A stretch of 64,000 bases of DNA, from positions 558,001-622,000 of the forward strand of contig NZ_RIBS01000001.1 of the NCBI RefSeq assembly GCF_003719825.1, in the 5' to 3' direction. Every line of letters begins with the position of its first letter. Within the stretch, counting starts at the first letter, position 1. The notes below the pieces were generated by a model that had not been told where the DNA came from, ran no database searches, and was given only the letters and a program-made list of their open reading frames with translations. The position numbers and the translations under genes were made by a program. This document shows, one piece after another, positions 57,325-64,000 of this stretch. This DNA comes from Montanilutibacter psychrotolerans (lineage in GTDB: Bacteria > Pseudomonadota > Gammaproteobacteria > Xanthomonadales > Xanthomonadaceae).

Positions 57325-59127
57325 TCAACCCTTCTTGGCGGCGATCCAGCGATCGACCTTGCCTTCCAGAACGTTCAGCGGCACCGCACCGTCCTTCAGC
57401 ACTTCGGCATGGAACTCGCGTACGTCGAAGCGATTGCCAAGCGCCTGCTCGGCACGCTTGCGCAACTCCTGGATCTTCAGCTCGCCGATCTTGTAGGCCA
57501 AGGCCTGGCCCGGCCACGCGATGTAGCGCTCGGCCTCGGCGGTGGCCTGGGTCTCGCTTTCGGCGGAGTTGTCGAGCATGTACTTGATGACCTGCTCGCG
57601 GGTCCAGCCCTTGCTGTGCAGGCCGGTGTCGGTCACAAGTCGAATCGCGCGCCACAGCTCGTTCTGCAGGTAGCCGAAGTAGTCGTACGGGCTCTCGTAG
57701 ATGCCCAGCGACTTGCCCAGCGACTCGGCGTACAGGCCCCAGCCTTCGATGAAGGCGGTTTCGCCGCCGAAGCGACGGAAGGCCGGCACGCCGTTGAGTT
57801 CCTGCTGCAGGGCCAGCTGGAAGTGGTGGCCCGGGATGGCCTCGTGCAGGTACAGGTCCTCGGCGTCCCAGGTCTTGCGGCTCGGCAGGTCGTAGGTGTT
57901 GACGTAGAAGATGCCGGGACGGCTGCCGTCCTCGCTCGGGGTCTGGTACTCGCCGCCGGCCGCGGACTTGGCACGAAACTCCTCGACCGGACGGATCTCG
58001 AACGGTGCGCGCGGGGTGAGCGAGAACTGCTCGGGCACCTTGAGGTTGACCTTGGCTTCGAGCGCGCGGTAGTGGGCGAGCAGGCCGGCCTCGTCCTTGA
58101 AGCCGAATTGCGGGTCGTTCTGCATGAACTTGAAGAAGTCCTGCAGCGAACCCTTGAACCCGGTTTCGGCCATCACCTTGCGGATCTCGCCGTGGATGCG
58201 CGCGACTTCGTCCAGGCCCAGCTGGTGGATCGCGGCCGGGCTCATGTCGGTGGTGGTGGTGCTGCGCGCGTTGAAGGCGTACCACTGCTGGCCGTCGGGC
58301 TGCTTGTCGAGGCCGACGCTCTCACGCGTGGCGGGCAGGTACTCGTCGTTGATGAAGGCGCGCAGCTCGCGGTACGCCGGCATCAGCTGGTCGGCGATCA
58401 TGGTGCGGTAGGCGGCCGTGAGACGCTGCTTGTCGGCGGCGCTGAAGTCGGCAGGCAGGTTGGTGATCGGCCCCCAGAACAGGGTTTCTTCGGGCTTGTC
58501 CTTGATCAGCGCGTCGAGCTGCGGGATCACCTTGACCATCAAGGCGCGCGGCTGCACGACGCCGGCCTTCATGCCGGCGCGCATGTTGGCGATGTCGGTA
58601 TCGAACAGCGTCGGCAGCTTGTTGCCGCGCGCCAGCCAGTTCTCGTAATCCTTGACGGTCTTGAACGGCTGCGCGCTGGTACCGGCGCCGAGCATGACCG
58701 CGTAGCTGGCGATGCTGCCCATCTGGTTGATCGGCATCATCCAGTCGGGGAAGCGCTCGCCCTCGAGGCGGTTCTTTGCGTCCCGCACGAAGATCTCGTA
58801 GCTCAGCAGGTCCTGGCCGGCCAGGCCGGCGCTGCCGATGCCTTCGACGGTCTTGAGCCAGCGGTCGGTGAACTCGCGTTCCTGCTGGCGGTACTGGGCC
58901 GAACCGAAGTCGGGCAGTTGGTCGTTGTAGCGGTTGTCGCCCTGGAAGGTCGCCTGGATCGGGTTGAGCTTGAGCATCTCCTCCCAGTACTGGCCGTACA
59001 GCGCGGTCAGCCGGGAGGCCTTGGCGGTGTCGGTGGTGACCGTGGGCGCTGGATCGGCGAAGGCGACGGGTGCGGCGAATGCGGCAACGGACAAGGCGAG
59101 GGCAAGAGCAAGCGGACGCAGGGTCAT
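57325..59127 (-). CDS. Exported DUF885 metallopeptidase-like protein
   Basis: This 600-residue protein has a signal peptide (MTLRPLALALALSVAAFAAP, probable cleavage after FA near residue 25). Its mature domain is DUF885, a family of gluzincin-like carboxypeptidases. The zinc motif is in YLHEAIPGHHFQLALQ, with the downstream GWGLYAESLGKSLG expected for the third ligand. It is probably an exported peptidase and joins the M13, M16 and S9 enzymes in this window. ATG 59127 was chosen for the signal peptide. It is monocistronic with a strong terminator. Confidence 0.92.
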   Translation of the reverse strand: MTLRPLALALALSVAAFAAPVAFADPAPTVTTDTAKASRLTALYGQYWEEMLKLNPIQATFQGDNRYNDQLPDFGSAQYRQQEREFTDRWLKTVEGIGSAGLAGQDLLSYEIFVRDAKNRLEGERFPDWMMPINQMGSIASYAVMLGAGTSAQPFKTVKDYENWLARGNKLPTLFDTDIANMRAGMKAGVVQPRALMVKVIPQLDALIKDKPEETLFWGPITNLPADFSAADKQRLTAAYRTMIADQLMPAYRELRAFINDEYLPATRESVGLDKQPDGQQWYAFNARSTTTTDMSPAAIHQLGLDEVARIHGEIRKVMAETGFKGSLQDFFKFMQNDPQFGFKDEAGLLAHYRALEAKVNLKVPEQFSLTPRAPFEIRPVEEFRAKSAAGGEYQTPSEDGSRPGIFYVNTYDLPSRKTWDAEDLYLHEAIPGHHFQLALQQELNGVPAFRRFGGETAFIEGWGLYAESLGKSLGIYESPYDYFGYLQNELWRAIRLVTDTGLHSKGWTREQVIKYMLDNSAESETQATAEAERYIAWPGQALAYKIGELKIQELRKRAEQALGNRFDVREFHAEVLKDGAVPLNVLEGKVDRWIAAKKG

Positions 59128-59259
59128 GGCAGGTTTACCGGGACGAAGAGGTCCGAGCATGGCCGAGCGGCGGACCGGCCGCCCCGGTCAAAGGTCACGG
59201 TTGCGCGTGACCGGGGTGGCGTGCTCGGGAGCGGGCGTGAACCCGGCCCGATCTGCCGC

Positions 59260-60054
59260 CTATCCCGCCGCGTGGTGGCGCAGCTGCCGCGCGCGCGCTT
59301 CGCCCAGGTAGCCGGTGATGCCGGCGCGAACCAGGTAGATCAGCGGGATGAGCGCGATCGCGGCGAGCATCTTGTAGCCGTAGTTGACGGTGCTGATCGC
59401 CAGGAACTTGGGGATTTCCCAATGTTGCGGGCCCAGCACGAACGCGATGTACAGCACCACGAAGCTGTCGACCAGCTGCGACACCGCGGTGGAGCCGGTG
59501 GCGCGCAGCCAGACGTGCTTCTCGCCGGTCATCGACCGGATCCGCTGGAACACCGCGATGTCGATCAGTTGCCCGAGCATGAACGCGACCAGCGAGCCGG
59601 CGATCGTCCACAGGCCCTGGCCGAACACCGCGGCGAAGGCCTTCTGGTAGTCGGGCACGCCCTGTGCCTGCGCCGCATCGACCCACCAGCCGGCCGGCGC
59701 GAGCGAGATCGCGGCGAACGCGAACGCGAAGCCGTACACGATCAGCACGGCCGCCAGCCACGAGATGAACCGCACGCCGCGCTTGCCGAAGAACTCGTTG
59801 ACCACGTCGGTCATCAGGAACACCACCGGCCATAGCAACGTGCCGGCGGTGAAGCTCATCGAACCGCTCTGGCCGAACAGGTTCCATTGCAGTGGGTCGA
59901 TGCCCAGCGTGTCCTCGAGCGCGAAGATCTTCACGCCAATGAACTCGGCCAGCACCGCGTTGACGCAGAAGAACGCGGCCAGGGCGATGAACAGCCGCAC
60001 GGCGCGGTCGTGCAGTGGCGAGTTGGCGGAGTCGGGCAGGGGCGCGTCGGTCAT
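59260..60054 (-). CDS. Queuosine precursor transporter (YhhQ/VUT family)
   Basis: This 264-residue inner-membrane protein has six or more helices and matches the YhhQ/VUT family that takes up queuosine precursors such as preQ0 or preQ1. Family features are visible in NAVLAEFIGVKIFAL, the segment FLMTDVVNEFFGKRGVR, and the late ATGSTAVSQLVDSFVVL. ATG 60054 overlaps the stop of the sugar dehydrogenase gene by 4 bp, which fixes the start although the frame is open upstream. Confidence 0.92.
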   Translation of the reverse strand: MTDAPLPDSANSPLHDRAVRLFIALAAFFCVNAVLAEFIGVKIFALEDTLGIDPLQWNLFGQSGSMSFTAGTLLWPVVFLMTDVVNEFFGKRGVRFISWLAAVLIVYGFAFAFAAISLAPAGWWVDAAQAQGVPDYQKAFAAVFGQGLWTIAGSLVAFMLGQLIDIAVFQRIRSMTGEKHVWLRATGSTAVSQLVDSFVVLYIAFVLGPQHWEIPKFLAISTVNYGYKMLAAIALIPLIYLVRAGITGYLGEARARQLRHHAAG

Positions 60055-61418
60055 GGCGTGGCTGTGTGACCGGTCGACGACGGCGTCGGCCGAGTGGATG
60101 GGGGCGACGTGGACGGGGGCGGCGTGGCTTGTGGCAGCGTGGGGCGGACGTAATAGACCACCCCGCGGTGGTCGTCGCTGAGCAGGAACGCGTCGCTGCC
60201 GAACGCGAGGATGCCGCACGGTCGTCCGACCACGCCGCTGGCCTGCTGGAAACCCAGGATGAAATCGCCGAGCGGGCGACCATCGCCGCCCACCCGGACC
60301 AGTCGATAGCCGTGGCCGATGCGTCGGTTGGTCGAGCCGTGCAGGGCGACGAGGTAGCTGCCGGCGAGGCGCTGATGACGGGGCGCGTCGATCTCGCTTC
60401 CCGGGGGCGCGGAGTTGACGTCCGAGTCGGAATCCGCCGGCGCCTCTGCGAAGTACGCCAGTCCCAGCGCGGAGGCATGCGCGGGAAACGTCGCGAATGG
60501 ACGCGGTACGCCGGCGCAGCCGCGGCGACGTGGGAACTTCGGATCGGCCAGCACGCGCCGGCCGGACGGATAGCAGTACGGCCAGCCGTAGTCGGCGCCG
60601 TCTTCCACCCGATACAGCGCTTCGTCCGGGCGATCCCGGCCGAGGTGATCGGCGCCCTGGTTGGTCGCCAGCAGACGATCATCAACCACCGCCAGGCCAA
60701 CCGCGTTGCGCATCCCCCGCGCAAACACGCGCTGCCCGCTGCCATCGGGGTTCATCTCGAGTATCGACGCGCGGACGGATTCCTTCTCGATGCAGGCGTT
60801 GCAGCTGCTGCCGACCGACACGTACAACTTGCCGTTGCCTGCGAACGCGATGCTGCGGGTGAGGTGCCAGCCGCCGTACTTGTACGACAGACCGTAATCG
60901 GGAAACGTTGCCAGCACTTCTGCTTCGGAGCGCGGCGCCGTGTCGCCGTCCCGGTAGCGATAGCGCACAAGCCGGTCGGTCAGCGCGAGATACAGCCACT
61001 GTCGGCCCTGCGTGTCGACGTGGAAGGCGATGCTGTTGGGATTGCGCAGGCCGTTCAGGTACTGGCTGATGCGCGTGAAGCGGTTGGCCTGCGCGTCCCA
61101 GCCGTCGAGGATGTGGACCGCGCCGCGACGGTTGTCGCTGAGGTCGTGCATGTCGGTCACGAACACGCGGCCGTCGGGGCTGCGCGCGAAGAAACGCACG
61201 CGCTTGAGTCCTTGCGCCGCCGGACTGATCGTGTAGCCCTCGGGCAGTTGCAGCGTGAACCGCCGACCGTCGTCGAGCCGGATCGCCTGCGGCACCAGTC
61301 GGGTCGGCGTCGCGTCCGTGACGGGCGGTGGTGCGCTGCCAGCAACGCCGGCAAGCGCGATGAGCGACAGCGCGAGGGCGAGCATCGCCAAGCGTGCCCG
61401 TCGACCAGGTGCCGTCAT
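60051..61418 (-). CDS. Exported PQQ-dependent sugar dehydrogenase-like protein
   Basis: This 455-residue protein has a signal peptide (LAMLALALSLIALAGVAGSA). Its six-bladed propeller domain is of the soluble aldose/sorbosone dehydrogenase family, with family text such as RNAVGLAVVDDRLLATNQGAD, ALYRVEDGADYGWPYCYP and GFQQASGVVGRPCGI. Such enzymes oxidise sugars with PQQ as cofactor; no pqq genes lie in the window. The last 35 residues are a Pro/Thr/Ser-rich tail. It is coupled by ATGA to the YhhQ gene and lies 10 bp downstream of the DUF502 gene, suggesting a three-gene operon. Confidence 0.9.
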   Translation of the reverse strand: MTAPGRRARLAMLALALSLIALAGVAGSAPPPVTDATPTRLVPQAIRLDDGRRFTLQLPEGYTISPAAQGLKRVRFFARSPDGRVFVTDMHDLSDNRRGAVHILDGWDAQANRFTRISQYLNGLRNPNSIAFHVDTQGRQWLYLALTDRLVRYRYRDGDTAPRSEAEVLATFPDYGLSYKYGGWHLTRSIAFAGNGKLYVSVGSSCNACIEKESVRASILEMNPDGSGQRVFARGMRNAVGLAVVDDRLLATNQGADHLGRDRPDEALYRVEDGADYGWPYCYPSGRRVLADPKFPRRRGCAGVPRPFATFPAHASALGLAYFAEAPADSDSDVNSAPPGSEIDAPRHQRLAGSYLVALHGSTNRRIGHGYRLVRVGGDGRPLGDFILGFQQASGVVGRPCGILAFGSDAFLLSDDHRGVVYYVRPTLPQATPPPSTSPPSTRPTPSSTGHTATP

Positions 61419-61428
61419 GGCGCGTTCG

Positions 61429-62127
61429 TCACGGCTTCGACGGCTCCACGGCGCCAGCCTGCGCCGGCACGGAGAACGGGATGCTGTCGGGCGACACCGC
61501 GCCGCCGGAAATGATGAAGCTCATCGCCTGGTCCACGGTCCAGTCGGTGGGCGTGATCTTCTCGACGGGCACGATTTCCAGATAGCCCGAGGTCGGGTTT
61601 GGTGTCGTCGGCACGTAGACCGCGGCCAGTTCCCGGCCAGTGCCCTGTTCGCGCATGACCTTGGTGACAAACCCCAGGGTCTTCATCTCGGTGTGCGGAA
61701 AGTCGATCAGCACCACGCGCTGGGTACCGTCGGGTTTGGTCTGCAGGATGTCGAGCAGTTGCCGCGCGCTGCCGTAGATCGTGCTTGCGAACGGAATGCG
61801 ACGTACCAGCGACTCGAACCAGCCCAGGATGCGTTGCCCGAACACGCGGCGCGCCATCATCCCGGAAAGCAGGATCAGCGCGACGGTTGCAAGCAGGCCG
61901 AACGCGGTCTGCACCCAGGGCTGCACCAGCCAGCCGAGCGTGCGCGGGTCGGTGGCCGCTAGGTTCTGCAAGGCCGGCTGCATCAGCGGACGGCTGAGGT
62001 CGGACAGCAGCACGAACACGAACTTGACCACCACCCACGTCAGCCAGAGCGGCAGCAGGGTCAGCAATCCGGTCAGGAACAGTTTCTGCAGGCTGGGTTT
62101 GTGCGGATGCGAAGTGGGCTCGGACAT
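61429..62127 (-). CDS. DUF502 family membrane protein
   Basis: This 232-residue protein has two membrane helices (LFLTGLLTLLPLWLTWVVVKF and AFGLLATVALILLSGMMARRVFG). A conserved soluble part follows, with VRRIPFASTIYGSARQLLDIL and YVPTTPNPTSGYLEIVP, as in DUF502 proteins. Function is unknown. ATG 62127 gives the standard N-terminus. It probably leads the operon with the sugar dehydrogenase and the queuosine precursor transporter. Confidence 0.9.
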   Translation of the reverse strand: MSEPTSHPHKPSLQKLFLTGLLTLLPLWLTWVVVKFVFVLLSDLSRPLMQPALQNLAATDPRTLGWLVQPWVQTAFGLLATVALILLSGMMARRVFGQRILGWFESLVRRIPFASTIYGSARQLLDILQTKPDGTQRVVLIDFPHTEMKTLGFVTKVMREQGTGRELAAVYVPTTPNPTSGYLEIVPVEKITPTDWTVDQAMSFIISGGAVSPDSIPFSVPAQAGAVEPSKP

Positions 62128-62239
62128 GGCGCGATTGTAGGCGAGCGTTGCGCTGATCGCGGCGACGGCCGCAAACCATTGGGGGGCGCACAGTGCGGAG
62201 GCGGGGACGGCATCGCCGTCGCCGTCGTCCGCATCGGAC

Positions 62240-64000
62240 TCAGAGCTCGCGAAGCAGGCGGAAGCCGACGTCGTCGTAACCGCGGCCGGCCACCAGCGGA
62301 CGCTGGCCGGCGCGACTGCGCCACGATGCGCCCGCTACCTGGCGACGCGCGCAGTTGCCGGCGCAATCGCGCAGCCACAGCGACACCTGCTTTCCGGGCG
62401 TCTGCGCGGCCAGTTGCGCGGCTTCCTGCGCATTGGGCAGGCGATAGCGATGGCCACTCTGGTTGCTGTACCACTGCGCGTAGGCCTCGGCATCGGCCTG
62501 CGACACGCACACGACCGCGTCGCCACCGGCCTGCCGGAAGCCCGGCGTGCGCCAATCGCGCGGTGCCAGCACGCGGAGCAGCGAGGCACGCTCGCGGCAG
62601 AGCGTGGCGCCGCGACCGGTGGCGGTGGCAAAACGCTGGTACTCGTCGCGTGTCACCGCGCGTCGCGCGAGCGCGACTTCGTTGTTGCCGATCACCGCAC
62701 CGGACGGATCGTCCGGCACCGTCTCGCCCTTGCCCGGGACCGCCTCCGCGCTGGCAAGCAACTCGCCGGCCAGCGGTGTGGCAACGCCAAATTCGGGCGC
62801 CAGCTTGGCCGCGGCCAGCGCACCGTTGCGGTCGTACCGCCGCGCGGCATCGCGCACGCGCTGCTGCAGCGCCTCGCCAGCCTGCCGGCGAAGCTGCTGT
62901 TGTGCCGGCGAGTCCAGGCTGCCAGTGTCGGAGGCCAGGCGTTTGGCGTGGCCGAGATATTCGCGCGCGCGCGCGTCGTTGCCTTCGCGCAGGTTTCGCG
63001 CAAGCTCGGTGGAGAAGGCGCCGGTGAGTTCGCCGATCACGTGCTGCACTTCGGTATTGCGGTTGTCGGACAACCACGCGGCCATCACGCTGGAGTAGGC
63101 GTTGGCGTCGGCCGGAGTAGTGAGGTTGCGTTGTGCGATGTGGCGACGGGCGTCGTCGAGCGCGACCTGCAGCGGTGCCTCGGGCAGCGGCGCCAGCATC
63201 GCTTCGGTGGCGTCTGCCGCGGTGGTGGTGCGGGTCTGCTCGGCATCGCCGTTGGCACGGAAGAATCCGTCGCCTTCGCGCCCGCTCCACAGCGATGCGC
63301 CGATCGCGACCACCGCGCCCAGGCCAAGCGCGGCCCATGCCGGCTTGGGCCAATTCAGCGGCGCGGTCAGCGCGCGACGCACGGGAGCCACCCACGGCCA
63401 GGCTCGGCGACGACGGACGCGCTCGAGCGCGGTACGCATCTGCGCGACGTCCTCGAAGCGTTCGATCGGCACCTTGGCCAACGCGTGGTTCATGAAGCGC
63501 TGCCAGTGGCGCAGATCCGGTGGCAGGCGGGGAATCGGGTCCTGGGCGTGCATCACCGCCATCGACAGCGCGTCGGCGGCGCGGTACGGCAACTGTCCGG
63601 TCAGCATCTCCCAGGCAAGCACGCCCAGGCTGTAGAGGTCTGCGCGGCCGTCGACATCCTCACCGCGCGCCTGCTCGGGCGCCATGTACGCCGTGCTGCC
63701 GACCGCAAGGCCGGTGGCGGTGACGCGCGGGCCGTAACCTCGGCGCAGGGCGATGCCGAAATCGGCAAGCATCGGCATGTCCTGGTCGTTGAACAGCACG
63801 TTCTCGGCCTTGACGTCGCGATGCACCACGCCACGACCGTGTGCGTACTCGAGCGCGGACAGCAGCGACTGCAGCGTTGCCACCACGCGTGCCTCGTCGC
63901 CCTTGAACTCGCGCTGGCCCAGGTGGCCGCGCGGCATGTACGGCATCGCGTAGTAGGGGAGTCCCTCGCTGGTACGACCAAGCTCGTGGATGCCGACCAC
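62240..64000 (-). CDS. Ser/Thr protein kinase with C-terminal FGE-like domain (5' end outside window)
   Basis: About 586 C-terminal residues are visible. The kinase domain shows the catalytic loop VVHRDVKAENVLF, the DFG motif ADFGIALRRG and GSTAYMAPEQARG. A membrane helix follows (WAALGLGAVVAIGASLW, about 224-240), then an extracytoplasmic helical region. The last 150 residues form a formylglycine-generating-enzyme-like (SUMF1) domain ending in GYDDVGFRLLREL. Kinase-FGE fusions occur in type VI secretion regulation (PpkA type) and other signalling; no type VI genes are visible here. The N-terminal lobe lies beyond the right edge. Confidence 0.9.
   Translation of the reverse strand: MVGIHELGRTSEGLPYYAMPYMPRGHLGQREFKGDEARVVATLQSLLSALEYAHGRGVVHRDVKAENVLFNDQDMPMLADFGIALRRGYGPRVTATGLAVGSTAYMAPEQARGEDVDGRADLYSLGVLAWEMLTGQLPYRAADALSMAVMHAQDPIPRLPPDLRHWQRFMNHALAKVPIERFEDVAQMRTALERVRRRRAWPWVAPVRRALTAPLNWPKPAWAALGLGAVVAIGASLWSGREGDGFFRANGDAEQTRTTTAADATEAMLAPLPEAPLQVALDDARRHIAQRNLTTPADANAYSSVMAAWLSDNRNTEVQHVIGELTGAFSTELARNLREGNDARAREYLGHAKRLASDTGSLDSPAQQQLRRQAGEALQQRVRDAARRYDRNGALAAAKLAPEFGVATPLAGELLASAEAVPGKGETVPDDPSGAVIGNNEVALARRAVTRDEYQRFATATGRGATLCRERASLLRVLAPRDWRTPGFRQAGGDAVVCVSQADAEAYAQWYSNQSGHRYRLPNAQEAAQLAAQTPGKQVSLWLRDCAGNCARRQVAGASWRSRAGQRPLVAGRGYDDVGFRLLREL

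Overview
The window is about 64 kb of a GC-rich gammaproteobacterial chromosome. It most resembles the Xanthomonadaceae (Lysobacter, Luteimonas or Stenotrophomonas relatives). That placement is an inference from several things: the secD-secF and suhB/trmJ neighbourhoods, a copL-copA-copB copper locus of Xanthomonas type, many secreted peptidases with MTLRPLA-like leaders, and intergenic repeats of the GTAGGGCGCATTAGCCGAAGG type. No rRNA, tRNA, prophage, insertion sequence or CRISPR array was recognised. Most long antisense reading frames are codon shadows of real genes and were left out.

Layout. 0-2 kb: end of secD, then secF with a strong terminator. 2-4 kb: divergent suhB and trmJ. 4-7 kb: a periplasmic PhnD-like binding protein translationally coupled to a membrane HAMP-GGDEF-EAL protein. 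7-11 kb: exoD and a CNNM/CorC transporter (minus), then a DUF47 protein and Pit phosphate permease (plus). 11-13 kb: an unknown protein, an alkyltransferase-like protein and a rhomboid protease. 13.4-16.1 kb (minus): a tightly coupled operon of TPR/AAA+ ATPase, small membrane protein and membrane-anchored TPR protein with no recognised function. 16.2-20.6 kb: two M13 peptidases, one lacking a zinc ligand. 21-22.3 kb: small orphan genes, two of them broken. 22.7-25.6 kb: an M16 peptidase pair. 26.6-27.9 kb: an RhlE-type helicase bracketed by repeat arrays. 28.5-33.6 kb: a serine hydrolase, a LytTR response regulator with its LytS-type kinase, an NTF2-like protein and a GFA protein. 34-38.7 kb: a secreted GH114 glycosidase and a large MHYT-PAS-GAF-GGDEF-EAL protein. 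38.8-40.8 kb: a small membrane protein, a GNAT, a membrane protein and a MerR regulator. 41-43.3 kb: an EF-G paralogue behind a structured leader. 43.6-47.1 kb: copB, copA and copL. 47.2-48.8 kb: an ECF41-type sigma factor facing its carboxymuconolactone decarboxylase partner. 48.9-51.6 kb: a Rieske/FAD reductase and two small membrane proteins. 51.6-57.1 kb: a YtrA-type GntR regulator, ABC ATPase, permease and S9 peptidase. 57.3-64 kb: a DUF885 peptidase, YhhQ-type transporter, PQQ-type sugar dehydrogenase, DUF502 protein and the C-terminal part of a Ser/Thr kinase fused to an FGE-like domain.

The most notable signals are these. First, the TPR-AAA+/membrane/TPR-membrane operon. Second, four ECF41-type promoters in the 235-bp sigma/decarboxylase intergenic region, all with an exact 16-bp spacer. 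Third, a leader ahead of the EF-G paralogue holding a terminator, a nine-codon ORF with a perfect ribosome site and mutually exclusive hairpins. Fourth, ten copies of a two-hairpin repeat arranged as 1, 2, 3 and 4 units, two arrays bracketing rhlE in opposite orientation. Fifth, an M13 paralogue whose third zinc-ligand glutamate is a valine.
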